In this document: one piece after another, positions 1 to 8,360 of the stretch
Position numbering within the stretch: the stretch's first letter is position 1
Layout of the letters: the number at the start of each line of letters is the position of its first letter
From: Formosa sp. Hel1_33_131
GTDB taxonomy: Bacteria > Bacteroidota > Bacteroidia > Flavobacteriales > Flavobacteriaceae
Reading direction: 5' to 3'
Assembly: GCA_949499105.1 (NCBI GenBank)
Contig: CATEFX010000062.1
Span: forward strand, 23,822-87,821
Length of the DNA stretch: 64,000 nt
Position numbers and translations under genes: made by a program
The notes under the pieces: model-generated
Seen by the model: the letters and a program-made list of their open reading frames with translations, nothing else
Databases searched by the model: none
What the model was told of the DNA's origin: nothing

Positions 1-1
1 T

Positions 2-49
2 TTTGGAATTCCAGATGAACACATTCGATTTGATGATTTTGGAGGGTAA
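2..49 (+). CDS. nqrF: Na+-translocating NADH:quinone reductase subunit F, C-terminal end only
   Basis: The first 49 bases hold an open frame (reading from base 2) ending in FDDFGG and a TAA stop. This ending is characteristic of NqrF, the NADH-oxidising FAD/2Fe-2S subunit of the membrane Na+ pump. Only about 15 codons are in the window, so the call rests on this short ending and on the neighbours: a small conserved protein and the flavin transferase apbE follow, which is the usual order at the end of flavobacterial nqr clusters. The rest of the operon lies upstream, outside the window. Confidence 0.72.
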   Translation, partial: FGIPDEHIRFDDFGG

Positions 50-73
50 TCAATCCTAAATTTTTTATTAATG

Positions 74-100
74 AAGCCCAGCACTTGTGTTGGGCTTTTT
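74..100 (+). terminator. Rho-independent terminator after nqrF
   Basis: An inverted repeat AGCCCAGCAC / GTGTTGGGCT is followed directly by a run of five T. It closes the nqr transcript about 25 bases after the nqrF stop. The T-run leads straight into the promoter box of the next gene. Confidence 0.8.
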
Positions 101-101
101 G

Positions 102-109
102 TATTTTTG
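102..109 (+). promoter_or_regulatory. Bacteroidota -7 box (TATTTTTG) of the next gene
   Basis: TATTTTTG matches TAnnTTTG. Only four bases (TAGT) separate it from the ATG at 114, so transcription would begin at or next to the start codon and the message should be leaderless. It starts two bases beyond the terminator T-run. No clear -33 TTG is visible, because that position falls inside the terminator hairpin. Confidence 0.6.
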
Positions 110-113
110 TAGT

Positions 114-491
114 ATGAGTAAAGCACTTTCAAAACAAGAGATGCACAATCTGGCAATGAACCATGTCGGAAAAGACCTAGAATCCCGAGGTTTTGAGTTT
201 GTCGCTATCAATAGTAAACTCAAAAAACATCCTCAATTTGTGTGTATTGATAAAAACAGTCAATACTTTTTTGTCATAGTTCGGGTGGTTAAATTACCAG
301 ACAATCCAAATAATTATGATGTGGTTTGGATGGAAACCTTTAAAAATCATGCACAAGAAAAAGATGCCAAAGTATTATACGCAGGTGTAGGAATTTCGAA
401 CCCCAAAGGAGAAGACCTTCCCGTTTATCTGAACGAAGAATACCTTATTGAATACAACGGTATTCAAGTCATTGAAACGAATCTTAATTAA
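114..491 (+). CDS. Conserved small protein of the Na+-NQR locus
   Basis: This is a 125-residue soluble protein without signal peptide or membrane segment. The frame is open further upstream (from 87), but the ATG at 114 is chosen because the earlier codons overlap the terminator and promoter, and this ATG follows the -7 box by four bases. It has a hydrophobic core strand (YFFVIVRVV near residues 55-63) and an acidic, aromatic C-terminal half. In flavobacterial genomes a protein like this commonly sits between nqrF and apbE and is often mislabelled 'NqrF'. It has none of NqrF's ferredoxin cysteines or FAD motifs, so that label would be wrong. Its function is unknown to me; the location suggests a role with Na+-NQR or its assembly. 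apbE follows after seven bases. Confidence 0.75.
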   Translation: MSKALSKQEMHNLAMNHVGKDLESRGFEFVAINSKLKKHPQFVCIDKNSQYFFVIVRVVKLPDNPNNYDVVWMETFKNHAQEKDAKVLYAGVGISNPKGEDLPVYLNEEYLIEYNGIQVIETNLN

Positions 492-498
492 AAATAGA

Positions 499-1473
499 AT
501 GATTAAAAACCTGCTTTTTATAATCTGTTTTACGTTTGTGTCGTGTTCGAATTCACCTAAACAATTGCGTGCTTCCGGGCCTATATTTGGCACCACCTTT
601 TCTATAATTTATGATAGTAGTGAAAATTTAGAATCTGAATTTGACAGTTTGTTTTTTGAAATCAATCAGTCGATGTCGACTTATATCCCGACCTCAGACA
701 TCTCTAAAGTTAATTCAAATATTGATGTGACAGTAGATTCTCATTTTGAATCGGTTTTCAACGCTTCAAAAGCTATTTATACTGCAACAGAAGGTAAATT
801 CGACCCTACAATAGGCGCTGTGGTCAATGCATGGGATTTTGGGCCTGAAGGTAAAATAGAATCCTTAGACAGTCTTAAAATTCATGAATTGATGCTATCC
901 GTGGGATTGGATAAAGTTATATTGAATAATGGTCGTATCTCAAAACCACTTCCAACACGATTGGATTTTAATGCCATTGCCAAAGGCTATGGCGTGGACG
1001 TGATTGGTCAATTTTTAGAATCTCAAAACATTCAAAATTATTTAATCGAAATAGGGGGCGAAATTCGTGCGAGCGGTTTTAATTCTTCTAAAAAAGCAGC
1101 ATGGAAAGTTGGTATTCAACATCCAGATTTAAGTGGCGATCAACCTTACATCAATACATTAGCGCTTCAAAATGAGTCCATGGCAACTTCGGGCACGTAT
1201 CGTAAGTTTAAAATCGATTCCAATGGAAATCGTTATACCCATATCATTGATACCAAAACGGGTTATCCAAGTCGTACTAATATATTAAGTGTGTCTGTGG
1301 TCACTAGTGATTGCATGACTGCCGATGCCTATGCCACGGCGCTTCAAGCGATGGGAGTAGAAGGCGTTAGATTGTTTCTAAAAACACATACAGAACTAAA
1401 AGTGCTTATTGTTTTTGTGACCGATGCAAACGAGCTGCAAACCGAAGTATTTAATGGGTTTCCATTAAATTAG
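499..1473 (+). CDS. apbE: FAD:protein FMN transferase ApbE, lipoprotein
   Basis: The enzyme moves FMN from FAD onto threonine residues of target proteins, classically NqrB and NqrC of the Na+-NQR pump. The protein has 324 residues. A lipoprotein signal (residues 1-16, ending FVSC) indicates membrane attachment on the periplasmic side, where the targets are. Visible family motifs are DPTIGAVVNAWDFG near residue 100, LDFNAIAKGYGVD near 155, GGEIRASG near 185, HIIDTKTGYPS near 250 and DCMTADAYATALQAMG near 275, the last carrying the Mg2+-binding Asp/Thr. The ATG at 499 is preferred to an upstream in-frame ATG at 448, which lies inside the preceding gene; from 499 a clean lipoprotein signal begins. 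The 3' end overlaps the convergent methyltransferase gene by four bases. Confidence 0.92.
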   Translation: MIKNLLFIICFTFVSCSNSPKQLRASGPIFGTTFSIIYDSSENLESEFDSLFFEINQSMSTYIPTSDISKVNSNIDVTVDSHFESVFNASKAIYTATEGKFDPTIGAVVNAWDFGPEGKIESLDSLKIHELMLSVGLDKVILNNGRISKPLPTRLDFNAIAKGYGVDVIGQFLESQNIQNYLIEIGGEIRASGFNSSKKAAWKVGIQHPDLSGDQPYINTLALQNESMATSGTYRKFKIDSNGNRYTHIIDTKTGYPSRTNILSVSVVTSDCMTADAYATALQAMGVEGVRLFLKTHTELKVLIVFVTDANELQTEVFNGFPLN

Positions 1474-2237
1474 GATTTATAAACCACAGGAATAATTTCG
1501 CCTTTGGCCAATCGGTATTCGTCAATTTCTTGATTTGATAAGGTCGCGGTATAATCAACTTCATCCACTTTAAAACCAATTTCCCTTAGCTTATCAAAGT
1601 AATCACGTCCATAAATACGCACATGGTCATATTGTCCAAAAATTTTGGCACGTTCTTTTTCATCGGTAATCGTATGGTCTTCAAAAGTAAGGGCGCGATT
1701 TAGATCTTGTGGGATTTGAAAGATTCCCAACCCTCCAGGACGCATCACTCTATAAAGTTCGTGCATGGCCTTGGTGTCCTCTAAAATATGTTCGAGGACA
1801 TGGTTGCATAGAATCACATCAAAACTATCGGAATCAAAAGGCAGATTACAAATATCGGCTTTGACCATCGCAATGGGCGAATTCAAATCGGTTGTCACAT
1901 AGTCCAAATGCTTTAGTTTTTTGAAACGTTTATAGAACGCTTGTTCAGGCGCAAAATGGAGCACCTTTTTTGGGGTGTTGAAAAAGTCAGTTTGATTTTT
2001 TAAATACAACCATAGTAACCGGTGACGTTCGAGTGAAAGGGTAGAAGGAGAGAGTACATTTTCCCGTTGTTTTTCATAGCCATAAGGCAAAAATTTTCGA
2101 AAACGTTTCCCATCAATGGGATCTGTATAAGTCGTTCCTTTTAAAAATAAAACCAATAAGGGTTGTGCCAAATAACTCAATTTAATGAGAATTGGACGTG
2201 GAATAAACTTTAAGACAAACTTGAAAAGAGTTTTCAA
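1470..2237 (-). CDS. Class I SAM-dependent methyltransferase
   Basis: A 255-residue protein with a Rossmann methyltransferase core in its middle: KVLHFAPEQ as a divergent motif I (near residue 90), then DYVTTDLN as the acidic SAM-ribose loop. ADICNLPFDSDSFDVILCNH follows as motifs II/III and LYRVMRPGGLGIFQIP as motif IV (Methyltransf_11 type). The N-terminus is basic and hydrophobic (KFVLKFIPRPILIKL), which could associate with membrane, but no clear signal peptide is seen. The substrate cannot be read from the sequence. The gene is last in a run with DUF3050 and map (spacing of three bases), so co-transcription is likely, but this does not reveal its target. Confidence 0.8.
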   Translation of the reverse strand: MKTLFKFVLKFIPRPILIKLSYLAQPLLVLFLKGTTYTDPIDGKRFRKFLPYGYEKQRENVLSPSTLSLERHRLLWLYLKNQTDFFNTPKKVLHFAPEQAFYKRFKKLKHLDYVTTDLNSPIAMVKADICNLPFDSDSFDVILCNHVLEHILEDTKAMHELYRVMRPGGLGIFQIPQDLNRALTFEDHTITDEKERAKIFGQYDHVRIYGRDYFDKLREIGFKVDEVDYTATLSNQEIDEYRLAKGEIIPVVYKS

Positions 2238-2240
2238 AAT

Positions 2241-3038
2241 TTAAGCGTTTTGCACTTCTAAGATATTCATTTTTAAAATAGAGTCCGTAATATGATCCCA
2301 TAATTTAAGACGGCACTCTAAGGCTCCTTTTGCGGTTACTAAAACGTCGTTCCATTTATTAGAATCATCTCCACACAATTCTTGTACCATTTTTAATGAA
2401 ATTGGGCCATGCTCGTCGCCATCTAATTCGATATGACGATTTAAATAGTAGAGTAATTTACCATAGGTTTTATCATCCTCTTTGGTCTCAGACTGACTTA
2501 CAATTTCTAAAAACATATCTGGAATCACATCTTCTCTACCAAACGTAAATGCGGACGCAATACAGTGAGGTTTGTTGGTATTAATGACGTCCATAGTGAA
2601 TTGTATAAACTCTAAAATAGGCGTCTCTAAATTAATTTTTTTAGCAGCGGCCTCAATGCTGTCACCAGCTTCAATAGCCGTAACAAATGCCCCAATCGCA
2701 TGCGTGTCTGCTTTTACTTGATGCATCGCATCAATATACATTTCGTAGTGGCTCATGGCTTCTCCCAATTCATTGACATCACTTTCTTCGGCCATCACGA
2801 TCTCATTGATAAACCGAGCGGTTGCGCCTTTTCCTTTTGGAGTCCATGGAACATGAACATTCGTCAAATGATTTTGGAGTGCTTTTAGTAACGACATAAA
2901 ATCCCAGACTGCAAACACATGTTTTTCCATAAACACAGCGACATCTTCTAGGTTTGAAAGTGTACTATAAAGTGGGTGTGATTTTAGTTCATTCCGAAGG
3001 GGATCTAGTTGTAATTCAATATCTTGGATGCGACTCAT
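2241..3038 (-). CDS. DUF3050 family protein (heme-oxygenase-like helical fold)
   Basis: A 265-residue, all-helical, soluble protein. It matches my memory of DUF3050: the start LDPLRNELKSHPLYS, the helix MEKHVFAVWDFMSLLKALQ with the family His and Trp near residues 39-45, VPWTPKG, and the later FTFGREDVIPDMF and HIELDGDEHGP. DUF3050 belongs to the heme oxygenase/TENA-like superfamily, and the conserved His/Glu/Asp residues (EKHVFAVWDF, HIELDGDEH) could bind a metal. No reaction has been established that I know of. The spacing of 11 bases to map upstream and three bases to the methyltransferase downstream suggests an operon. Confidence 0.8.
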   Translation of the reverse strand: MSRIQDIELQLDPLRNELKSHPLYSTLSNLEDVAVFMEKHVFAVWDFMSLLKALQNHLTNVHVPWTPKGKGATARFINEIVMAEESDVNELGEAMSHYEMYIDAMHQVKADTHAIGAFVTAIEAGDSIEAAAKKINLETPILEFIQFTMDVINTNKPHCIASAFTFGREDVIPDMFLEIVSQSETKEDDKTYGKLLYYLNRHIELDGDEHGPISLKMVQELCGDDSNKWNDVLVTAKGALECRLKLWDHITDSILKMNILEVQNA

Positions 3039-3049
3039 TTATTGGTTAA

Positions 3050-3868
3050 TTATAGTGTTAAAGGATCGATTCTTAATCCTTCTTCTTCATTACTTTTTAT
3101 GCCAAGTGCTTCATACACATACGCAAAGGTTGATAACAACTCGGGTTGCCCATCAACAAGTGCAACATTGTGTTCAAAATGGGCACTGGGTTTATGGTCT
3201 TTTGTGGTAATGGTCCAACCATCATTGTGATGATGGATTCGATGAGTTCCCATATTAATCATCGGTTCAATTGCAACGACCATCCCCTCAAGGAATTTTT
3301 TTCCACGGCCTCGTTTTCCATAATTCGGCATTTCGGGTTCTTCATGCATCACGCGTCCAATACCATGGCCGATGAGCTCTCTGACAACCCCGTAACCATT
3401 AGATTCGCAGTAATTTTGAATGGCAAATCCAACGTCACCAACACGATTATTATGTTTAAACGCTCGAATACCTTCATAAAGAGAAGCTTTAGAAACGTCG
3501 AGTAATTTTTGAGTTTCAGCATCAATCTCACCCACAGCAAAGGTGTAAGCATGATCGCCATAAAATTCATTTTTTAAGGCACCACAATCAATCGAAATTA
3601 TATCGCCTTCTTCTAAAGGGGTGTTGTTTGGAATCCCATGCACGACTTGATCGTTTGGGCTCATACAAAGTGTATTTGGAAAATCGTACATGCCTAGAAA
3701 TCCAGGAATGGCTCCATGATCTCTAATAAAGGTTTCGGCAAGTGCGTCTAGATGTAGCGTTGTAACGCCAGGTTTGACTTCACTGGCAAGCATTCCTAAT
3801 GTTTTAGAAACAATAAGGGCGCTTTCGCGAATGAGTTCAATTTCTTCTTTTGATTTAAGCGTGAGCAT
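3050..3868 (-). CDS. map: Methionine aminopeptidase, type I
   Basis: The cytosolic enzyme removes the initiator methionine from new proteins. At 272 residues it is the normal type I length. The metal-binding pita-bread residues are visible: IDCGALKNEFYGDHA with the two Asp, the GHGIGRVMHEEP His, AIEPMINMG with Glu, and AHFEHNVAL with the last Glu. The gene has its own promoter box 17 bases upstream of the start. In many bacteria map is in the ribosomal protein operon; here it stands apart from it, ahead of DUF3050 and a methyltransferase. Confidence 0.95.
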   Translation of the reverse strand: MLTLKSKEEIELIRESALIVSKTLGMLASEVKPGVTTLHLDALAETFIRDHGAIPGFLGMYDFPNTLCMSPNDQVVHGIPNNTPLEEGDIISIDCGALKNEFYGDHAYTFAVGEIDAETQKLLDVSKASLYEGIRAFKHNNRVGDVGFAIQNYCESNGYGVVRELIGHGIGRVMHEEPEMPNYGKRGRGKKFLEGMVVAIEPMINMGTHRIHHHNDGWTITTKDHKPSAHFEHNVALVDGQPELLSTFAYVYEALGIKSNEEEGLRIDPLTL

Positions 3869-3885
3869 AGTTAGAAAATTATGCC

Positions 3886-3893
3886 CAAAGGTA
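3886..3893 (-). promoter_or_regulatory. -7 box (TACCTTTG) for the map operon
   Basis: On the minus strand TACCTTTG matches TAnnTTTG and ends 17 bases before the map start. It predicts a 5' leader of roughly a dozen bases. Confidence 0.55.
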
Positions 3894-3956
3894 CTTAATT
3901 AAAGCGTTTTTTGATCGATTTTACAGCCTTGATTTTGTTAGAGTTATCCTAAAGTT

Positions 3957-4367
3957 TTAAGACTTAAAGAATCCAAAAAATCTTTTTTTCTTAGGGAGCG
4001 ATAAAGGGTTGTCATTATCAGATAAAAACTGATAAATTTCACCCCATCCATAAAAGCCGCCAATGTTTCTATCATCGATAAAAAGGTCGGCATTTATTTT
4101 TCTACTTTTTTTGGGGTCGTAGTCTTCATTTGGAAAACTACTGTTAACCGCATAGAATTCAATGCCATTTTTTTTACAAAATTCAACAGCCTCTTCTAGC
4201 GTTTTTCCATAACGATAGGTCCAAAGAATCAAACGATGGCCGTCTTTTTGTAGATTTTTTAAGGTTTCGAAAGCAAATGTTTTTGGCTTTCCAATTTTTG
4301 GATAAGCATCTTCGACGATTGTCCCGTCAAAATCAATTGCTAAAGTCAGCGTTTGGGTTAAGTCCAT
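3957..4367 (-). CDS. HAD-superfamily small hydrolase (BT0820-like)
   Basis: A 136-residue HAD-fold protein. Motif I is IDFDGTIVED (residues 12-21) with the nucleophile and acid/base Asp. Motif II threonine lies in LILWTYR, and motif IV is DLFIDDRNIGG near residue 95 with paired Asp for Mg2+. There is no cap domain, which is typical of the short Bacteroidota group of HAD hydrolases. The substrate is unknown. The tail is basic (LPKKKRFFGFFK). The gene starts 11 bases after the gpmI stop, so it is probably co-transcribed with gpmI. Confidence 0.82.
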   Translation of the reverse strand: MDLTQTLTLAIDFDGTIVEDAYPKIGKPKTFAFETLKNLQKDGHRLILWTYRYGKTLEEAVEFCKKNGIEFYAVNSSFPNEDYDPKKSRKINADLFIDDRNIGGFYGWGEIYQFLSDNDNPLSLPKKKRFFGFFKS

Positions 4368-4378
4368 TTATTGATAAT

Positions 4379-5896
4379 TTAGATAAGGCTACTTTGGGTC
4401 ATCACTTCGGGTTTTTCAATCCCAATAAGTTTTAAAATAGTGGGGGCAATATCGCCAAGAACGCCGTCCTTTATTGTTGTTAATTCGTGGTCAATTAAAA
4501 TAATTGGAACGGGATTGGTTGTATGAGCTGTATTGGGGGAGCCATCAGGATTGATCATGGTTTCACAATTCCCGTGATCGGCAATTAATAAGGTTGTATA
4601 GTTGTGTTTTAAAGCAGTATTGATAACGGCTTCTACACAAGTATCTACAGCTTCACAAGCTTTGATAGCGGCACCCATATCTCCTGTATGTCCAACCATA
4701 TCGCCATTGGCAAAATTTAAACACACAAAATCAAGCGTTTCTTTTTCTAGTGAGTCCACAAGAGCATCCTTAAGTTCAAACGCACTCATTTCGGGTTGGA
4801 GGTCATAGGTGGCTACTTTTGGTGAGTTTTTCATAATACGCTCTTCGCCCTTAAAGGGCTTTTCACGTCCTCCAGAAAAGAAAAAAGTCACATGTGGATA
4901 TTTCTCTGTTTCTGCAATTCTTAATTGTGTTTTTCCATGAGACTCAAGCACTTCTCCTAGCGTGTTTGAGACGTTATCTTTATTAAAAATAACTTGAATA
5001 TTTTTAAAGTTATCATCGTAATTTGTCAAGGTGACGTAATGCAAGTCTAGCTTGTGCATATTAAACTCATGCTTGTCATTTTGACTTAGTACCTCGGTAA
5101 GTTCTCTACCACGATCGGTTCTAAAGTTAAAAAATAAGACGACATCTCCTTCTTCAATTTTAGCCACAGGCGCTTGATTTTTATCCACCATAATAATCGG
5201 TTTTAAAAACTCATCGGTGAGGCCTTCTTTATAATTGGATTCAATGGATTCGGTAGCATTACTCGAGTGAATCCCTTCACTATTTACCAATGCATCATAA
5301 GCAATTTTTATGCGCTCCCAACGATGATCACGATCCATCGCATAATAGCGCCCTGTGATGGTTGCAAGTTGTGCAGAGGAAGTTTCTAGGCGTGTTTCTA
5401 GCTCCGAAATAAATCCATATCCCGATTTTGGGTCTACATCACGTCCATCGGTAAAAGCATGAATATACGATTTCTCAATCCCATGATCATCAATGATATC
5501 GAGTAAACCATATAAATGATTTAAATGCGAGTGCACACCGCCGTCACTTACCAACCCCAAAAGGTGAATTGCCTTTTGATTGGTTTTAGCATATTGTAAA
5601 GCCTCTTTTAAAACAGCTTCATCCTTAAGCGTGTTATTAGTGACTGCTAAATTTATTTTAGCAAGATCTTGATACACTATCCGTCCGGCTCCAAGATTAA
5701 TATGACCAACTTCACTGTTGCCCATTTGGCCTTCGGGAAGTCCCACATGTAAGCCATCTGTACGGAGGCTGGCATGGCTATATTTCGTATATAAAGAATC
5801 GATAAATTCCGTATTTGCATTATCAATAGCAGATACTTTAGGATCAGGAGATTTCCCCCATCCATCTAAAATCATTAAAATAACTTTCTTGTTCAT
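4379..5896 (-). CDS. gpmI: 2,3-bisphosphoglycerate-independent phosphoglycerate mutase
   Basis: This glycolytic and gluconeogenic enzyme interconverts 3- and 2-phosphoglycerate in the cytosol using Mn2+. At 505 residues it has the full family length. The alkaline-phosphatase-type metal sites are visible: LMILDGWG with Asp11, MGNSEVGHINLGAG with the phosphorylated Ser61, and the C-terminal NFANGDMVGHTGD and LLIADHGNCETM metal ligands. The ITGRYYAMDRDHRWER motif of the substrate-binding domain lies near residue 180. It is the first gene of a pair with the HAD hydrolase. Confidence 0.96.
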   Translation of the reverse strand: MNKKVILMILDGWGKSPDPKVSAIDNANTEFIDSLYTKYSHASLRTDGLHVGLPEGQMGNSEVGHINLGAGRIVYQDLAKINLAVTNNTLKDEAVLKEALQYAKTNQKAIHLLGLVSDGGVHSHLNHLYGLLDIIDDHGIEKSYIHAFTDGRDVDPKSGYGFISELETRLETSSAQLATITGRYYAMDRDHRWERIKIAYDALVNSEGIHSSNATESIESNYKEGLTDEFLKPIIMVDKNQAPVAKIEEGDVVLFFNFRTDRGRELTEVLSQNDKHEFNMHKLDLHYVTLTNYDDNFKNIQVIFNKDNVSNTLGEVLESHGKTQLRIAETEKYPHVTFFFSGGREKPFKGEERIMKNSPKVATYDLQPEMSAFELKDALVDSLEKETLDFVCLNFANGDMVGHTGDMGAAIKACEAVDTCVEAVINTALKHNYTTLLIADHGNCETMINPDGSPNTAHTTNPVPIILIDHELTTIKDGVLGDIAPTILKLIGIEKPEVMTQSSLI

Positions 5897-5918
5897 GTGT
5901 TCGCTGTTAAAACGCCTT

Positions 5919-5926
5919 CAAAGATA
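5919..5926 (-). promoter_or_regulatory. -7 box (TATCTTTG) for gpmI
   Basis: TATCTTTG on the minus strand ends 22 bases before the gpmI ATG. It lies back to back with the promoter of the acetyltransferase at 6011. Confidence 0.55.
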
Positions 5927-5983
5927 AGAAGATTTATACAAAATTCAGTTTTCAAAACTGATTTAGATGCTAAATAATAGTTG

Positions 5984-5991
5984 TATTTTTG
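5984..5991 (+). promoter_or_regulatory. -7 box (TATTTTTG) for the acetyltransferase gene
   Basis: TATTTTTG lies 19 bases before the ATG at 6011 and matches TAnnTTTG. It is divergent to the gpmI promoter, about 60 bases away. Confidence 0.55.
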
Positions 5992-6010
5992 AATTATAAA
6001 TGATAAGTCT

Positions 6011-6436
6011 ATGCCATTCGAATTTAAAATAATTCCTGAAAATCAGATAGAAACCGTTGTTCCGCTGGTTTTAAAAATGTCCAAACCTTCGATTACTGAT
6101 GCTGTTTTGCTGGAACGTTTTAAAGAAATGGTCACTCAAAATTATGAGTGTGTTGGCGTCTATGATGATGGGGTTTTAATTGGGGTTTCTGGGCTGTGGT
6201 TTTGTACAAGACATTACTCAGGTCGAAGTGTCGAATTGGATCATGTATTTATTGAGGAATCGTACAGAAATAATGGGCTAGGGACTCAGTTTTTAACTTG
6301 GATTCAAAACTATGTCAAATCCAAAGGCTGTGAAATGATAGAACTTAATGCTTATATAGAAAATGTGCCTTCACAAAATTTTTATGAAAAAGACGGGTTT
6401 ATTAAACCTGGATTTCATCTTATAAAACCTTTATAA
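6011..6436 (+). CDS. GNAT family N-acetyltransferase
   Basis: A 141-residue acetyltransferase. The acetyl-CoA pyrophosphate loop reads ESYRNNGLGTQFL (R-x-x-G-x-G/A pattern), preceded by the strand VELDHVFI. The C-terminal ENVPSQNFYEKDGFIKPGFHLI is the usual 'A-x-x-F-Y-x-x-x-G-F' end of the fold. The acceptor substrate cannot be predicted. It is a single gene with its own promoter; its stop lies one base from the convergent pepE stop, and no terminator is visible between them. Confidence 0.88.
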   Translation: MPFEFKIIPENQIETVVPLVLKMSKPSITDAVLLERFKEMVTQNYECVGVYDDGVLIGVSGLWFCTRHYSGRSVELDHVFIEESYRNNGLGTQFLTWIQNYVKSKGCEMIELNAYIENVPSQNFYEKDGFIKPGFHLIKPL

Positions 6437-6437
6437 T

Positions 6438-7145
6438 TTAATTCAAATTAGATACATCTGCTCCTGAATGAAGCTCATAAGGCGTCTTGTTTTTTTCAAA
6501 TACACGCGCGGATAAAGGCCCTTTTAATGTAATTTTTGACCCTAAAATTTCTAAATAACTTCCTTCCCTTAGCCCCATGACGGGTTGCGAGTTAAAGTGG
6601 TGAAATTCTTGAATTCGAGTTTCGCGGGTCTCTCCCATATGCGTACTGTTTGGTTCAGGATCTAAATAATGCGGATTGATATTAAATGGAAAAACACCCA
6701 GTGTTTGGAAGCTAGGTGGATAGGCAATCGGCATGTCATTGGAACTCCCAATCGTAAGGCCACAGATGTTACTACCGGCACTTGTTCCTAAATAAGGAAT
6801 GCCCGAATCTATAGCGGTTTTTAATTCATCATTTAAATCTTGTTTGTAGAGCTGATCCACTAAAACAAACGTATTTCCGCCGCCAATAAATAGGGCTTCA
6901 GCTGTTTTGATGGCTTTTTTTGGGTTGTCAAATTCGTGGAGACCGATGACGGTTTTGTCAATTTTAGAAAACGCTAATTTGACAATTTCGGTATAGGCTT
7001 CATGAGTCATCCCTCCAGGCCGCGCGTAGGGCACAAAGAGAATCGTTTCAACGGAATTGAAATGAATTTTTAAAGCGTCCATTAGATATTCTAAATAGCC
7101 ACTTCCATGCACTGTTGAGGTGCTTGCAATTAGGAGTTTTTTCAT
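6438..7145 (-). CDS. pepE: Dipeptidase E (alpha-aspartyl dipeptidase), serine peptidase S51
   Basis: A cytosolic peptidase releasing N-terminal aspartate from dipeptides (peptidase family S51). At 235 residues it is the usual length. The nucleophile Ser122 is in YLGTSAGSNICG, preceded by ALFIGGGNTFVLV. The His candidate is in FNINPHYLDPEP, and the family signature TRETRIQEFHHFN follows near residue 180. The C-terminus is ordinary. It is expressed alone and converges on the acetyltransferase gene. Confidence 0.92.
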   Translation of the reverse strand: MKKLLIASTSTVHGSGYLEYLMDALKIHFNSVETILFVPYARPGGMTHEAYTEIVKLAFSKIDKTVIGLHEFDNPKKAIKTAEALFIGGGNTFVLVDQLYKQDLNDELKTAIDSGIPYLGTSAGSNICGLTIGSSNDMPIAYPPSFQTLGVFPFNINPHYLDPEPNSTHMGETRETRIQEFHHFNSQPVMGLREGSYLEILGSKITLKGPLSARVFEKNKTPYELHSGADVSNLN

Positions 7146-7238
7146 TTCTTATAATTTGTTTAACGTGTTTTTAGCGTCTGTTTTTGTAAATTTATTAATA
7201 TATTTAAATCTGTGTCTAATTAAAGTCTACTTTTTTTA

Positions 7239-8027
7239 ATGAAATTATTTTTTTCTTTACTTCTCTTAAGTTTCATGACTTTAGTAACCATTCAGGCACA
7301 ACAAATTGAACTTTCAGGTCAGATTATTGCCAATGGAGACCTTGAGGGCATTCATGTGATCAATAAATCGGCGTATAGGTATTCTACTACAGATCAAAAC
7401 GGGTTTTTTACTATTGAGGTAGGATTGTCAGATTCACTCTATTTTTCATCCATTCAATACATTCCAAAAACAATCGTATTAAGTGCGCAAAATATCAGCA
7501 CTAAATCTATTACCGTGACGCTATCTGAATCTATTAATGCCTTAGATGAAGTCCTGATTGGAACGCTGTTAACTGGGGATTTGAATTCTGATATTGGTAA
7601 TTCGGACGCCAAACGCCCCATCGATTTTTATGACTTAGGGATTCCTGGTTATACAGGACCACGTATGAATTTAACCGAACGACGCCTTTTTGAAGCGGAT
7701 AATGGTCCCTTAATTCCTTTAAGGATACCACCAAGTATTAATTTTTATAAACTTTTAAATATGATTACGGGTCGGACGAAGGTGCTGAAAAAGCAGGCAA
7801 AACTAGATTATGATAAGCAAACCATCCGCCGTATAAAAGAGGTTATTGCCCCTCTATTTTTTATTAATCACGAGTTAGAAAAAGAGAAGCGTATGGAGTT
7901 TTATTATTTCTGCGCCGATGCTCCCGATTTTCAAGAACGCTGTAGAGAAAAAAGCGATGTAGAGATTTTAGAATTTCTCGAGGTGCAATTGGAAGCCTTC
8001 AATAGTGCTAATTTATCTCAAAATTAA
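7239..8027 (+). CDS. Secreted protein with N-terminal carboxypeptidase-regulatory-like domain
   Basis: A 262-residue protein with a signal peptide (residues 1-20, ending TIQAQQ) and then a beta-rich domain of about 80 residues (ELSGQIIANGDLEGIHVINKS onward). That domain resembles CarboxypepD_reg-like domains at the N-termini of Bacteroidota outer-membrane receptors (SusC-like). The remaining region, IDFYDLGIPGYTGPRMNLTERR and a basic helical C-terminal part, has no fold I recognise, and there is no beta-barrel. Flavobacterial genomes hold families of such stand-alone proteins of unknown role, probably periplasmic or surface-linked. The tail contains two cysteines (FCADAPDFQERC). Its neighbours give no functional hint. 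Confidence 0.75.
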   Translation: MKLFFSLLLLSFMTLVTIQAQQIELSGQIIANGDLEGIHVINKSAYRYSTTDQNGFFTIEVGLSDSLYFSSIQYIPKTIVLSAQNISTKSITVTLSESINALDEVLIGTLLTGDLNSDIGNSDAKRPIDFYDLGIPGYTGPRMNLTERRLFEADNGPLIPLRIPPSINFYKLLNMITGRTKVLKKQAKLDYDKQTIRRIKEVIAPLFFINHELEKEKRMEFYYFCADAPDFQERCREKSDVEILEFLEVQLEAFNSANLSQN

Positions 8028-8060
8028 TGAAGCTTTTAAAAGAAATATCAGTAGACTTGT

Positions 8061-8068
8061 TATATTTG
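8061..8068 (+). promoter_or_regulatory. -7 box (TATATTTG) of tatA, leaderless layout
   Basis: TATATTTG is followed by TAGT and then the ATG at 8073, the same four-base spacer as at 110-113. Transcription should start at the start codon. Confidence 0.6.
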
Positions 8069-8072
8069 TAGT

Positions 8073-8357
8073 ATGATTCACACTAGCTTTTTATTTATTA
8101 GTGGTACAGAAATTACGTTTATCTTATTTATCGTGATTCTGGTCTTTGGTGCAGATAAAATTCCTGGCATCGCTAAAGGTCTTGGCAAAGGCATGCGAAC
8201 ACTCAAAGATGCGACCAATGATATTAAAGGTGAAATTCAAAAGAGCGCCGATAAAAATGGCATCGACACCTCTATCTCAAAAGATGTAAATGAAGAGATT
8301 AACAAAGTAAAAGACGGGCTTAAAGACTTTACAGGGTCTGTACGTCGTAATTTATAA
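8073..8357 (+). CDS. tatA: Twin-arginine translocase subunit TatA
   Basis: This is the pore-forming component of the Tat system, which exports folded proteins. The protein has 94 residues. One N-terminal membrane helix (about residues 9-27, EITFILFIVILVFGA) is followed by the hinge DKIPGIAKGLGKGMR and an amphipathic helix, then a charged tail rich in Lys and Asp. The proline hinge and FGA-x-K-I-P motif are diagnostic of TatA/E. No tatC lies in the window. The gene has its own promoter and faces the O-methyltransferase gene. Confidence 0.93.
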   Translation: MIHTSFLFISGTEITFILFIVILVFGADKIPGIAKGLGKGMRTLKDATNDIKGEIQKSADKNGIDTSISKDVNEEINKVKDGLKDFTGSVRRNL

Positions 8358-8360
8358 GTC

